This document shows, piece after piece, positions 1 through 8,912 of a stretch of 64,000 nucleotides of DNA. Below the pieces are notes generated by a model. The model was given only the letters and a program-made list of their open reading frames with translations. It did not search any database and had not been told where the DNA came from. A program made the translations under genes and the position numbers. Position 1 is the first letter of the stretch. Each line of letters opens with the position of its first letter. This DNA comes from G963663775 sp963663775 (lineage in GTDB: Bacteria; Bacillota; Clostridia; Oscillospirales; Butyricicoccaceae): contig OY760624.1 of assembly GCA_963663775.1 (NCBI GenBank), forward strand, positions 2,542,001 through 2,606,000, written 5' to 3'.

Positions 1-782
1 TTAATCCATTCTTTCCCTGTTTTTTTGCTCTTGATTTCACGTGGCTCTACAAAAAAGACATCGCCCTTGATGGTCACCCGGTCAAGTTCGTGAACGGCAT
101 CTCGAATCGAAATCGTATCATCTTGATAGAGCTTTCCAAAAATTAAATTTTCTTCCTTAACATCCGCCGTCTTTTGCACCGTTCGTCTATAAGTAGACTC
201 GGAGGGCGCAGGCTTTGGTTTTGGCTTTCGCTCTATTTCTGCCGCCGCTTTCACCTGCTTCTGCATCGCTTTTTGGAGTTCCTGCACACGCTTGGCAGTA
301 TGTCCTTCCGCCTCTGCCAGTTCTACAATCACAGGCTCTATCACGCAGGGTTTTCCGGTTTCCGCTTCAATTTGTTCCCGTAAAAAGCGCAGTGCGTTCG
401 CCAAATACACTGCCGCCGCTTCCGTCATGGTGATGCATAGCTTTCCATCTGCATGGCTCCATTGGCTATCGCATAGCAACCCTTTGGCGCAAGGATACTG
501 CATCTTGATGCCATCGACAAGCGTTTGTATGTATGCTGCCGACAGACCATCCATCTCATATCGAGGTGATAGACGCAGTCTGGTTAAATGATAACACTTG
601 GCAATGCCTTTTTCCAGCTTTTTCAGAATTTGATACGGCACAATTTCGGGAAAAAGAACATGGCATAGCATGGTTTTTTTATCACGACTAATGGTAAGAG
701 AGCACACCTGTCCTGCGGACAGATATGCTCCTTCTGCTTCACTTTTATACCGTTCAAATACAGTGCCTAAACTACGTGCCAT
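1..782 (-). CDS. polC: PolC-type DNA polymerase III, N-terminal part (cut by the window)
   Basis: Reading the minus strand from an ATG at 782 gives about 260 residues with no stop before base 1, so the gene runs out of the window. The start reads MARSLGTVFERYKSEAEGAY. Near residues 215-260 the segment FGKLYQDD is followed by RVTIKGDVFFVEPREIKSKK, which fits the OB-fold that precedes the exonuclease in Gram-positive PolC. A lysine- and proline-rich linker (about residues 185-200) separates two N-terminal parts. PolC is the leading-strand replicative polymerase of Firmicutes and commonly follows rseP-ispG, as here. The catalytic domains lie outside the window, so the call rests on the N-terminus and gene order. 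Confidence 0.88.
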   Translation of the reverse strand, partial: MARSLGTVFERYKSEAEGAYLSAGQVCSLTISRDKKTMLCHVLFPEIVPYQILKKLEKGIAKCYHLTRLRLSPRYEMDGLSAAYIQTLVDGIKMQYPCAKGLLCDSQWSHADGKLCITMTEAAAVYLANALRFLREQIEAETGKPCVIEPVIVELAEAEGHTAKRVQELQKAMQKQVKAAAEIERKPKPKPAPSESTYRRTVQKTADVKEENLIFGKLYQDDTISIRDAVHELDRVTIKGDVFFVEPREIKSKKTGKEWI

Positions 783-793
783 GGTTTGCCCCT

Positions 794-1840
794 TTATAAT
801 CGCTCAATTTCTTCCATCAATGCCTGTACCAGCTGGTCTTCTGGCACTTTGCGGATGATTTCACCCTTTCGGAACACCAGACCTTCCCCATTTCCGCCTG
901 CAATACCGACATCTGCTTCTCGGGCTTCTCCGGGGCCATTGACCACACAGCCCATCACTGCAACTTTCAATTTTTTACCACGAATCTGAGAAACACGCTG
1001 CTCCACCTCTTTGGCAATGGCAATCAAATCGATTTTGGTTCTGCCGCAGGTCGGACAGGAAACCACCTGCACACCTTCCTGCTCCAATCCCACCGCTTTC
1101 AAAATCGCTCGAGCCGCTTGGATTTCTCGCACGGGGTCATCGGTCAAGGATACTCGAATGGTATCTCCGATGCCCAACGCCAGCAATCCGCCAATGCCCG
1201 CCGCCGATTTGATGGTACCCATATATTCCGTGCCTGCTTCGGTCACACCAAGATGCAGAGGGTAGTCGGTCTGCTCTGCCGCCAGCTGATAGGCACGCAT
1301 GGTGTGCGGGACACTGGAGGACTTGATGGAAATGCAAATATCATCAAAATCAAATCGATTCAGCAGTGATACATGATAAAGCGCACTTTCCACCATCGCT
1401 TCTGGCGTTGGTGCGCCATATTTCGCCAAAATCTCCCGTTCCACAGAACCAGAGTTAACACCGATGCGGATGGGAATCTTTTGGGCAAGTGCCGCCTTTG
1501 CAACCGCTTTCACTTTTTCATCTGCGCCGATATTGCCAGGATTCAAGCGAATTTTATGCACGCCTGCTGCAATTGCCGCCAACGCAATCTGATAATCGAA
1601 ATGAATATCTGCCACCACCGGAATGGGCGAAGCTGCGCAAATTTGCTCCAGTGCCCGTGCAGCATCTAAATCCGGCACGGCACAGCGGACGATTTCACAC
1701 CCTGCCTCTGCCAATGCACGGATTTGCGCCAATGTTTTTGGGACATCATGCGTGTCAGTATTGGTCATGGACTGCACCACAATCGGCGCCGCTCCACCAA
1801 TCAGCACCCCGCCCACCGAAATCTGTTTTTTACTATTCAT
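794..1840 (-). CDS. ispG: 4-hydroxy-3-methylbut-2-enyl diphosphate synthase (IspG)
   Basis: This 348-residue protein catalyses the penultimate step of the MEP isoprenoid pathway, reductive ring opening of methylerythritol cyclodiphosphate, using a [4Fe-4S] cluster. The N-terminus contains the family stretch VVQSMTNTDTHD. The C-terminal cluster domain has SCPTCGRT (two cysteines) and the third cysteine in GCVVNGPGEA. The length is normal for the two-domain bacterial enzyme. It lies between rseP and polC on the same strand with short gaps, and the MEP enzyme gene dxr is two genes upstream. All three cluster cysteines are present, so the enzyme should be active. Confidence 0.97.
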   Translation of the reverse strand: MNSKKQISVGGVLIGGAAPIVVQSMTNTDTHDVPKTLAQIRALAEAGCEIVRCAVPDLDAARALEQICAASPIPVVADIHFDYQIALAAIAAGVHKIRLNPGNIGADEKVKAVAKAALAQKIPIRIGVNSGSVEREILAKYGAPTPEAMVESALYHVSLLNRFDFDDICISIKSSSVPHTMRAYQLAAEQTDYPLHLGVTEAGTEYMGTIKSAAGIGGLLALGIGDTIRVSLTDDPVREIQAARAILKAVGLEQEGVQVVSCPTCGRTKIDLIAIAKEVEQRVSQIRGKKLKVAVMGCVVNGPGEAREADVGIAGGNGEGLVFRKGEIIRKVPEDQLVQALMEEIERL

Positions 1841-1857
1841 CTAGAACACCTTCTGTA

Positions 1858-2895
1858 TTAGCCTTTTAACAATCGGAAAATATCATTTCCTGTCACATAT
1901 AGCATCAGCAGCATGAGCATCAACAATCCTGCGCCATGCACCAAGCCTTCATATTTGGCTGGGACTGGCTTGCGGCGAATGGCTTCCAAAACCAAAAAGA
2001 CCAATCTTCCGCCATCCAATGCCGGTAGGGGCAGTAAATTCATCACACCCAGATTGATGGAAATTAGGCTCACCAACATCAAGAAACTCGACATGCTAAT
2101 TTGTGCCGCTTGGCTCATGACATTTGCCACGCCCACAGGGCCCGACATTTGGTCTACACCAACTTTTCCGGAAATCAGCATGCCTAAACTGTCCCACACC
2201 ATCCGTGCATAGTCAATTGACGTATACAGTGCATTTTTCATAACATTTTGAATCGTTTTGGGTGCTGTCGCAAAATAAATGCCGTACATCTTGCCGCCTT
2301 GCCCATTGTCAATTTCTGCTTGCAAAGGAACATCCTGCAGCAGTACCTTCTGCCCATCTCTGCGCACCAAAATGTCATACGCATTGCCAACACCGCTCCG
2401 TGCCAACCCAACCGAAAAATCTCGTGTGAGCAGCACACGGTAACCATCCACCTCTAAAATGCTGTCGCCTTCCATCAGCATCTCTTCGCCTTGATAAGCG
2501 AAGCCACTGGCAAAGTGGTCAATGGTTGTGGTGGAAAACGATTTTGCAACGGAAAAAATCCCCAAGAGAATCAAGAATCCAAGCAAAAAATTCATCAATG
2601 CCCCTGCCACAACAACTAGCATCCTGCGTGACAACTTTGCCTTTGCAAAGCTGTGTGGACTTTCCGACTCGCCGTCTTCTCCTTCCATCACACATGCACC
2701 GCCAAATGGCAAAAGGCGCAGACAATACAACGTTCCATGCCATCTTTTTTTTAAAATTGCAGGTCCCATCCCCACCCAAAATTCATTGACTTGAATGCCG
2801 CCACGTTTTGCGGTGATAAAATGTCCGAACTCATGCGCAATCACTAAAATACTGAACGCCAAAATTGCCAATACAATCGTCAGTGCTGTAAACAA
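1858..2895 (-). CDS. rseP: RseP/RasP-type site-2 intramembrane zinc metalloprotease
   Basis: This membrane protease of about 345 residues cleaves anti-sigma factors and remnant signal peptides within the bilayer. The zinc motif HEFGH sits at residues 21-25 of the first helix. The second zinc-ligand motif appears near the C-terminus as LPALDGGRLVF, and a PDZ-like region lies between (about 110-190). I place the start at the TTG at 2895 because GGAG lies 8 bases upstream. An in-frame TTG at 2925 would give ten extra residues but has no comparable ribosome binding site. It sits in the conserved cdsA-dxr-rseP-ispG order. Confidence 0.94.
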   Translation of the reverse strand: MFTALTIVLAILAFSILVIAHEFGHFITAKRGGIQVNEFWVGMGPAILKKRWHGTLYCLRLLPFGGACVMEGEDGESESPHSFAKAKLSRRMLVVVAGALMNFLLGFLILLGIFSVAKSFSTTTIDHFASGFAYQGEEMLMEGDSILEVDGYRVLLTRDFSVGLARSGVGNAYDILVRRDGQKVLLQDVPLQAEIDNGQGGKMYGIYFATAPKTIQNVMKNALYTSIDYARMVWDSLGMLISGKVGVDQMSGPVGVANVMSQAAQISMSSFLMLVSLISINLGVMNLLPLPALDGGRLVFLVLEAIRRKPVPAKYEGLVHGAGLLMLMLLMLYVTGNDIFRLLKG

Positions 2896-2948
2896 ACAAA
2901 CGGCTCCTTTCCTGCTGATTCTCAACCAAAAACAGAGAAATCGTCGAC

Positions 2949-4088
2949 TTATGAATAATTTGAAACAAATGCACGTGCCGCCGCATCGCTTGCAAGCACA
3001 TCTTCCAATGTGCTACATGGCTGATACGGCACATGTGCCATCGCCTGCTGCACCAGATGACCAATTTCCAAAAAACCAATCCGGTCTTGCAAAAACAGGT
3101 CAACCGCCGCTTCATTTGCACCATTGAAGATAGCACCCGCATTGCCTTTTTTATCTGCTGCCTCGCGTGCCAAGGACAAAATCGTATTCGACCACTCTGG
3201 CGGCTGAAAAAATGTCAATTGCCCAATTTCCTGCAAGGATAATCTCGGAGTCTTGCAAGCAACACGCTCGGGAAATGTCAGCGCATATTGAATCGGCAGG
3301 CGCATATCCGGCAAGCCGAGCTGTGCTAACACCGCACCGTCTGCAAACTCTATCAGCGAATGGATGATGCTTTCTCGATGCACCACAATTTCAATGTCCT
3401 GCGCCGGCATGTCATACAGCCACATCGCCTCCATCAATTCCAAGCTTTTGTTCACCATGGTTGCCGAATCAATGGTGATTTTTGCTCCCATAGACCAATT
3501 AGGATGCTGCAATGCCTGTTCACGGGTCACATGGTGCAATTGCTCCTGTGTCATGTGAAAAAATGGACCGCCTGATGCTGTCAAAATGATTTTGGAAATT
3601 GCATTATTGTCCCGTGCACGCATACACTGAAAAATTGCGGAATGCTCTGAATCCACCGGCAGAATCTGCACCCCTTTTTTCCGTGCTGCATCCATCACCA
3701 ACTGCCCCGCACAAACCAGCGTTTCCTTGTTCGCCAGCGCAATGTCTTTTCCGGCATCAATCGCCGCCAAGGTCGGCAGCAATCCAACCATGCCTACCAC
3801 CGCCGTCACAACAATATCAGCGCTCTCTTCCGTTGCAGCGGCAATCAAGCCATCCATACCGCCTAAAACGCGAATATCCGTATCTGCCAATTGAATCCGC
3901 AAGTCTTTTGCCGTTGCTTCATCTGCCGCCGCAACCATTTTCGGATGCAGCAGGCGTGCTTGCTGTTCCAACAGCTTTCCATTTCGATTGGTCGTCAGCG
4001 CAACGACTTCTGCTGCAATGGAAGACAGAATGTCTACCGTTTGTGTACCAATGGAGCCCGTCGAACCCAAAATTGAAATTTTCCTCAT
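2949..4088 (-). CDS. dxr: 1-deoxy-D-xylulose 5-phosphate reductoisomerase
   Basis: This enzyme (379 residues) converts deoxyxylulose phosphate to methylerythritol phosphate with NADPH, the first committed MEP step. The Rossmann motif GSTGSIG is at residues 7-13. The metal and substrate motif appears as VDSEHSAIFQC, and the flexible active-site region as KITIDSATMVNKSLELMEA. An ATG at 4088 with AGGA five bases upstream places GSTGSIG right after the start, as in the family. A longer in-frame extension to 4127 would add 13 residues of non-family sequence. It is co-directional with cdsA and rseP. Confidence 0.97.
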   Translation of the reverse strand: MRKISILGSTGSIGTQTVDILSSIAAEVVALTTNRNGKLLEQQARLLHPKMVAAADEATAKDLRIQLADTDIRVLGGMDGLIAAATEESADIVVTAVVGMVGLLPTLAAIDAGKDIALANKETLVCAGQLVMDAARKKGVQILPVDSEHSAIFQCMRARDNNAISKIILTASGGPFFHMTQEQLHHVTREQALQHPNWSMGAKITIDSATMVNKSLELMEAMWLYDMPAQDIEIVVHRESIIHSLIEFADGAVLAQLGLPDMRLPIQYALTFPERVACKTPRLSLQEIGQLTFFQPPEWSNTILSLAREAADKKGNAGAIFNGANEAAVDLFLQDRIGFLEIGHLVQQAMAHVPYQPCSTLEDVLASDAAARAFVSNYS

Positions 4089-4116
4089 ATTTATCCTATT
4101 CCTGTTCCAATATGCT

Positions 4117-4923
4117 TTATGCCGCAAAAATGCGCAATGTCAGCTCAATCACGGGGGCTACAAAAATTACGCTGTCAAATCGGTCCAATACGCCACCATG
4201 CCCCGGAAAAATCGAACCATAATCCTTAATTCCTGTTTGTCGCTTGATGATGGAAAAGGATAAATCGCCAATTTGCCCTATGACAGAACCAATGGCTCCC
4301 ACAAGCACCGCCACACCATACGGCAGGCAGACATCCGCACTATGTACCATAATCATCGTATAGACCAACACAAACAAAATTCCGCCGAAAACACCGCCTA
4401 CGGCGCCTTCTATCGTCTTTTTTGGGCTGATAACGGGTGCCAGCTTATGCTTGCCAAATAACATGCCGCTAAACAGGGCAAAGGTGTCCGATCCCCATGC
4501 GGCAAGCATGGGCAGTAGCAGCAAAAACGCACCGTTTTGCATGTGAAATATCCGAATCATCGCAAGCAGTAAGTAGGGCAGCAGCAATGCTCCAAACAGG
4601 GCACTTGCCACCTCTTCCACACGCATCTGGGCATGATGCCGCAGCAAACACACCAGCCCCAATATCGCCGCTAAGACCACCAACAACTGCATAAAAATGG
4701 GTTGCCACACATACGCTGTTCCTGCCGCAAACACGACGGACACCAACAGACTGATGCCAACCATCATGCGGTTGCGCACCAATCCGGTGGACCCGATAAA
4801 TTCATACGTTGCCAATGCACAAAGGGGCAGCATTAGGGTTTCCAATATGACCGGCGGAAACCGAAAGATAGATAATAAAACGAACGCAAACCCTATCAAT
4901 CCGAACAGCACTCTTGCTTTCAT
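4117..4923 (-). CDS. cdsA: Phosphatidate cytidylyltransferase (CDP-diglyceride synthase)
   Basis: This integral membrane enzyme (268 residues, several hydrophobic helices) makes CDP-diacylglycerol from phosphatidate and CTP, feeding phospholipid synthesis. The C-terminal half carries the CdsA signature region: SDTFALFSG, then SPKKTIEGAVGG, then PGHGGVLDRFDS. I chose the ATG at 4923, preceded by GGAGG. The longer open frame reaching 5034 would lie inside uppS. The stop of uppS is two bases upstream, so the two are probably translationally coupled. Confidence 0.96.
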   Translation of the reverse strand: MKARVLFGLIGFAFVLLSIFRFPPVILETLMLPLCALATYEFIGSTGLVRNRMMVGISLLVSVVFAAGTAYVWQPIFMQLLVVLAAILGLVCLLRHHAQMRVEEVASALFGALLLPYLLLAMIRIFHMQNGAFLLLLPMLAAWGSDTFALFSGMLFGKHKLAPVISPKKTIEGAVGGVFGGILFVLVYTMIMVHSADVCLPYGVAVLVGAIGSVIGQIGDLSFSIIKRQTGIKDYGSIFPGHGGVLDRFDSVIFVAPVIELTLRIFAA

Positions 4924-4924
4924 A

Positions 4925-5665
4925 TTATACGCCTCCAAATCGCCGCTGCCGGTGATTAAAATCATCAATTGCCGCATCCATGTCTTTTGTTTGAAAATCC
5001 GGCCACAGCACCGACGTAAAATAATATTCTGCATACGCAGATTGCCATAATAAAAAATTCGATGTCCGCACTTCTCCAGACGGTCGAATAATTAAATCAG
5101 GGTCGGGCATATTCGAGGTATATAAAGACTGCCCAATTCTCTCCTCTGTAATCTCTTCTGGAAGCAACTTCCCTTCCTGCACCTGTTTTGCAAGGGTCTG
5201 CACCGCATTCTTGATTTCATCCCGCCCGCCATAATTGATGCACAGCGTTGCGGTAGTCACATGCTCTCCAATGCTGTTTGCAACGGCATCGGTTTCGGCA
5301 ATTAAGTCTAAAATATCCTGCGGCAGGGCAGATAAATCCCCAACCACACGAATGGCAACGCCACGCTCCCGCATGGTTTGCATAGATTCCCGTAAATATT
5401 TACGAAATAAATTCATCAACGCTTCCACTTCTGCCTGCGGACGCTTCCAATTTTCTGTCGAAAATGCGTAAACCGTAAAATATTTGACACCAATTTCTTG
5501 GCAGTAAATCGCAATTTTACGAAAGGTTTCAGAGCCTGCCGCATGCCCTGCCGAGCGTGGCAGATGGCGTTTTTTTGCCCAACGTCCGTTTCCATCCATA
5601 ATCACTGCAATATGCTGCGGAATCTGCCGATTCTCTACTGGTTTCTGTTTCTGAAAAAGACCCAC
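4925..5665 (-). CDS. uppS: Isoprenyl transferase / undecaprenyl diphosphate synthase
   Basis: This cytosolic cis-prenyltransferase (246 residues) makes the C55 carrier lipid precursor for peptidoglycan and surface polysaccharides. The signature HIAVIMDGNGRWA is near residue 18, YAFSTENWKRP is central, and the C-terminal signature runs IRPSGEVRTSNFLLWQ followed by AYAEYYF. Length and motifs are typical. It lies between frr and cdsA. A GC-rich hairpin sits in the 70-base gap upstream, so its expression may be partly uncoupled from frr. Confidence 0.96.
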   Translation of the reverse strand: MGLFQKQKPVENRQIPQHIAVIMDGNGRWAKKRHLPRSAGHAAGSETFRKIAIYCQEIGVKYFTVYAFSTENWKRPQAEVEALMNLFRKYLRESMQTMRERGVAIRVVGDLSALPQDILDLIAETDAVANSIGEHVTTATLCINYGGRDEIKNAVQTLAKQVQEGKLLPEEITEERIGQSLYTSNMPDPDLIIRPSGEVRTSNFLLWQSAYAEYYFTSVLWPDFQTKDMDAAIDDFNHRQRRFGGV

Positions 5666-5705
5666 GCGTTTCGTTTCTCCTTGTATTTTTTACAGTTCAA
5701 AGAAA

Positions 5706-5726
5706 GAGGCGGCGAAACGCCGCCCT
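5706..5726 (-). terminator. GC-rich hairpin between frr and uppS
   Basis: The minus strand reads GGCGGCG, a TTT loop, then CGCCGCC, followed by TCTTTCTTTG. The seven-base-pair GC stem is strong but the U-tract is interrupted. It may be a partial terminator or an mRNA-processing or stabilising hairpin inside the operon rather than a true end. Confidence 0.5.
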
Positions 5727-5735
5727 CATACCGCT

Positions 5736-6290
5736 TTATACTTCTGCCAGTTCCTTGCTCTTTTTAGCTGTTGTGGCATCGATTTCTTTGACAAATTTGT
5801 CTGTCATCTTCTGCATTGCATCTTCTGCGTCTGCCAGCTCATCCTCGGTCATCTCATTTTTCTTTTTCAGATCCTTGCATTTATCAATTGCCTCACGGCG
5901 AACATTGCGCAGTGCAACCTTTGCGTCCTCGCCCTCTCTGGAAACCTGCTTAATCAGTTCCTTACGGCGTTCCTCTGTCAGCGGCGGAAAGCTCAAACGA
6001 ATCAGTTTGCCGTCATTCTGCGGATTGATGCCCAAATCAGACATCTGAATCGCCTTTTCAATCTCTCTCAAAATCGAAGCATCCCAAGGCTGAATCGTCA
6101 ATGTACGGGGGTCTGGGGAAGCAACCGCAGCCACCTGCTGCAGCGGCGTTGGCGTGTTATAGTACTCAATGGTGATACGGTCGAGCACAGCAGCATTTGC
6201 ACGTCCTGCACGAATCGCTGCCAGATTATGCCCAAGCACCTCCAGTGTCTTGCGCATTTTATCCTCATAAATCTTCAGTTCTGCTTTCAT
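5736..6290 (-). CDS. frr: Ribosome recycling factor
   Basis: This 184-residue protein works with EF-G to split post-termination ribosomes. It has the standard RRF length and the characteristic stretches GRANAAVLDRITIEYY, QPWDASILREIEKAI and GDGK-like NDGKLIRLSFPPLTEERRKE, followed by a highly charged C-terminal helix. Its ATG overlaps the pyrH stop as ATGA, so translation is probably coupled. The pyrH-frr pairing is conserved across Firmicutes. Confidence 0.97.
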   Translation of the reverse strand: MKAELKIYEDKMRKTLEVLGHNLAAIRAGRANAAVLDRITIEYYNTPTPLQQVAAVASPDPRTLTIQPWDASILREIEKAIQMSDLGINPQNDGKLIRLSFPPLTEERRKELIKQVSREGEDAKVALRNVRREAIDKCKDLKKKNEMTEDELADAEDAMQKMTDKFVKEIDATTAKKSKELAEV

Positions 6291-7012
6291 TTTGACTCCT
6301 CCTGTACAATGGTGCCGATTTTCTCGCCCATAGCGGCACGATAAATATTTTCGGGATCTTTCAGTGCAAATACCAAAATCGGAATGTGGTTGTCCATGGA
6401 CAGCGATGTTGCTGTGGTATCCATGACACCCAAGCCTTGGTTCAATACTTCCATATACGTAAGCGTTTCATACTTTTTCGCATCCGGATTCAGTGCGGGG
6501 TCAGAATCGTACACACCGTCTACATTCTTGGCAAGCAAAATCACATCTGCTCCAATCTCTGCCGCACGCAGCACCGCTGCGGTATCGGTGGAGAAATACG
6601 GGTTGCCTGTACCGCATCCAAAAATCACCACACGTGTCTTTTCCAAGTGCCGAATTGCACGGTTGCGAATATAGGGTTCTGCGATTTTGTTCATTTCAAT
6701 CGCCGTCTGCACACGAACATCCACGCCACGCTGTTCCAAGGCATCTGCCAATGCCAAAGAGTTGATCGTGGTTGCCAGCATGCCCATATGGTCTGCACGG
6801 GAACGCTCCATCTTACCGCCGCCGTCTTTCACACCGCGCCAAAAATTGCCGCCGCCCACAACAATGCCGATTTCAATCCCGATTTCGTTGCATTTCTTAA
6901 TCACATCACAGACGGGACCTATCACATCAAAATTCAGTCCAAATTTCCTATCGCCTGCAAGGGCTTCCCCACTGATTTTAATAAGCACACGTTTATATTT
7001 GGCTTCCTGCAT
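6287..7012 (-). CDS. pyrH: Uridylate kinase (UMP kinase)
   Basis: This amino-acid-kinase-fold enzyme (241 residues) phosphorylates UMP to UDP. Family stretches include KRVLIKISGEAL at the N-terminus, VVGGGNFWRG for phosphate binding, and the C-terminal MDTTATSLSMDNHIPILVF. The start ATG has GAAGGA upstream. It is the first gene of the block running through polC. rpsB and tsf, its frequent upstream partners, are absent, and a promoter and an upstream terminator isolate it from gpsA. Confidence 0.97.
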   Translation of the reverse strand: MQEAKYKRVLIKISGEALAGDRKFGLNFDVIGPVCDVIKKCNEIGIEIGIVVGGGNFWRGVKDGGGKMERSRADHMGMLATTINSLALADALEQRGVDVRVQTAIEMNKIAEPYIRNRAIRHLEKTRVVIFGCGTGNPYFSTDTAAVLRAAEIGADVILLAKNVDGVYDSDPALNPDAKKYETLTYMEVLNQGLGVMDTTATSLSMDNHIPILVFALKDPENIYRAAMGEKIGTIVQEESK

Positions 7013-7046
7013 CCTTACGTCCTTCTCTCATAAAATTATCATTCTT

Positions 7047-7075
7047 ATTTTACAGTATTTTAACGATGATTGCAA
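7047..7075 (-). promoter_or_regulatory. Promoter of the pyrH-polC block
   Basis: On the minus strand a TTGCAA -35 (7075-7070) and a TAAAAT -10 (7052-7047) are separated by 17 bases. The -10 is preceded by TG. It lies about 35 bases before the pyrH start and after the gpsA terminator, as expected for the operon promoter. Confidence 0.7.
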
Positions 7076-7203
7076 TTCTTCGCTTGGTTTTTTTATGAAC
7101 ATTCCTTAAAATCTATACATCCTGGCCGTAAATACTTCCATGCAGACGCATTTCTCTTGGATGGAATGGGCATTTTTTCATATGTTTTTCCGTTTTATCC
7201 CAT

Positions 7204-7234
7204 AAAAAGCGGCAGCAACAGGTTCTGTCACCGC
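7204..7234 (-). terminator. Terminator after gpsA
   Basis: On the minus strand an imperfect hairpin (GCGG at one end, CCGC at the other, with an ACAG/CTGT inner stem) is followed by TTTTT. It lies 35 bases after the gpsA stop and before the pyrH promoter. Confidence 0.6.
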
Positions 7235-7268
7235 CGTATCCGTAATCTTTCATAGAATGAATTTGATG

Positions 7269-8279
7269 TTAAGAAAGCCAAACTTCCTCGCTCTCATGTT
7301 TTTTGGCACGGGTCATGAGCTGTAAAATCGCATCCGAAGCACTTGCGCCTGCATATAGCACTTGATACATCATTTCAGTAATCGGCATGGAAACCTTGGC
7401 ACTTTGCGCCAAAAAATAGCCTGCTTCTGTGGCATAATAGCCTTCCACAACCGCACCAATCTGCTGCATTGCCTCTTTCACTGCAACCCCTTGCCCGATT
7501 AAAATCCCTGCACGCCGATTTCTGGAGTGCATCGATGTACAGGTGACAATCAAATCGCCCATACCAGTCAACCCGGCAAAGGTGTTCTGCCTCGCACCCA
7601 GCGCAACGCCCAGTCGTGCAATTTCCGTCAGACCACGTGTCATCAAGGCCGCCTTCGAGTTGTCCCCCAACCCCATCCCATCTGCGATACCTGCACCCAG
7701 TGCAATGATATTTTTAAAAGCACCGCCAAGCTCTGCGCCAACGACATCAGACGAGGTATAGACACGAAAATACTCATTCATGAAGGATTCTTGCACCAAC
7801 TCGGCAGCCTCTTGGCATTTGGAAGCGGCAACAATGGTGGTTGGGATATTGCGTGCCACTTCTTCCGCATGTGTAGGGCCTGTCAGCACCACAACTGCAT
7901 GCTTTTCCTGTAAAATTTGCTCAATGGTCTGTGAAAAGCGGCAAAATCCATGCGCCGCATCCAAGCCCTTCCCGACGTTCACCACCACTGCATCAAGTCG
8001 TAGGAACGGCGCTACTTTTTCCGCCGTTTCTGCGACTGCGAAGCTTGGTACCGCCAAGATGACCATATCTGCAGTTTTCGCCGCTGCAACTTCGCACGTA
8101 ATCGAAATTTCCTCCGGCAATTGAATACCCGGCAGAAGTTTTTCATTACAGCGATTTTGCAGAAGCAGGATTTGAGTCGCCGTTGAATGTGTCCAAATCG
8201 TTACATCATGTGCGTTTTTTTGCAGCTGTATCGCAAGTGCCATACCCCATGAACCACTTCCCATGATGCAAACTTTCAT
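7269..8279 (-). CDS. gpsA: Glycerol-3-phosphate dehydrogenase [NAD(P)+]
   Basis: This 336-residue enzyme reduces dihydroxyacetone phosphate to sn-glycerol-3-phosphate, the phospholipid backbone. The dinucleotide motif GSGSWGMA is at residues 7-14. The catalytic region follows as NVGKGLD and GAFKNIIALGAGIADG, then LGDNSKAALMTRG. The ATG at 8279 overlaps the plsY stop as ATGA. The longer frame to 8444 would lie inside plsY and has no family sequence. With plsY it supplies and then acylates glycerol phosphate, so the pairing is functional. Confidence 0.97.
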   Translation of the reverse strand: MKVCIMGSGSWGMALAIQLQKNAHDVTIWTHSTATQILLLQNRCNEKLLPGIQLPEEISITCEVAAAKTADMVILAVPSFAVAETAEKVAPFLRLDAVVVNVGKGLDAAHGFCRFSQTIEQILQEKHAVVVLTGPTHAEEVARNIPTTIVAASKCQEAAELVQESFMNEYFRVYTSSDVVGAELGGAFKNIIALGAGIADGMGLGDNSKAALMTRGLTEIARLGVALGARQNTFAGLTGMGDLIVTCTSMHSRNRRAGILIGQGVAVKEAMQQIGAVVEGYYATEAGYFLAQSAKVSMPITEMMYQVLYAGASASDAILQLMTRAKKHESEEVWLS

Positions 8280-8908
8280 TTTTCCGACTCCTCTCCATGT
8301 TGAATTTGTGGCTTTCCGCCGAAGGACAATTGATTTTCCGTACCATTTAACAGGCGCTTGATATTGGCACGATGTAAAAAAATCACAGACAGCGACATTC
8401 CTGCAGCAATCACTGTCAGCACAATATCCTGATAATACAGCCATGTGGTAATCGGAAAACTAATTGCTCCTAAAATCGAGCCGAACGATACCCAGCGAGT
8501 TGCTGCAACACTGAGCAAAAACAGTGCCAGCGCAATCAAAAAAATACGCCAATCAAACATGGCAAGCATCGTTGCGCCCGCCAACACGCCTTTTCCGCCT
8601 CGAAATCCAAAATACACGGGAAACACATGCCCTAAAATGACAAAAATTCCTGCTATCAATTTGCCAACCGGTCCAATCAGTATACCACCGATGAGGACCG
8701 CAATGATGGTTTTGATAATATCTCCCAACAGCACTGCCGCCGTTTTTTGCGCTCCCATCGTGCGATATGCGTTTGTCAATCCTGCATTTCCGCTGCCATA
8801 GGCACGAATGTCCTTATGCAATGTCAAAAAACAAATCACGATTGCAGAATTAAAAGAACCCAACAAATAAGAACTCGCAGCAGTAATCAGAAAATTCGTC
8901 ATTGTCAT
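8276..8908 (-). CDS. plsY: Acyl-phosphate:glycerol-3-phosphate acyltransferase
   Basis: This multi-pass membrane protein (210 residues) transfers an acyl group from acyl-phosphate to glycerol-3-phosphate to make lysophosphatidate. The three PlsY motifs are visible: LLGSFNSAIV, GSGNAGLTNAYRTMG and FGFRGGKGVLAG. I chose the ATG at 8908 because GGAG lies 10 bases upstream; another ATG is two codons downstream. The der stop is four bases upstream and gpsA overlaps downstream, giving a tight der-plsY-gpsA unit. Confidence 0.96.
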   Translation of the reverse strand: MTMTNFLITAASSYLLGSFNSAIVICFLTLHKDIRAYGSGNAGLTNAYRTMGAQKTAAVLLGDIIKTIIAVLIGGILIGPVGKLIAGIFVILGHVFPVYFGFRGGKGVLAGATMLAMFDWRIFLIALALFLLSVAATRWVSFGSILGAISFPITTWLYYQDIVLTVIAAGMSLSVIFLHRANIKRLLNGTENQLSFGGKPQIQHGEESEK

Positions 8909-8912
8909 AACG

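Noticed and set aside
174..591. Several short plus-strand frames near the left edge
   Set aside because: They are antisense to the N-terminal part of polC, which reads through the whole stretch on the minus strand.
6386..7033. 215-codon plus-strand frame opposite pyrH
   Set aside because: Shadow of pyrH; no ribosome binding site or domain.
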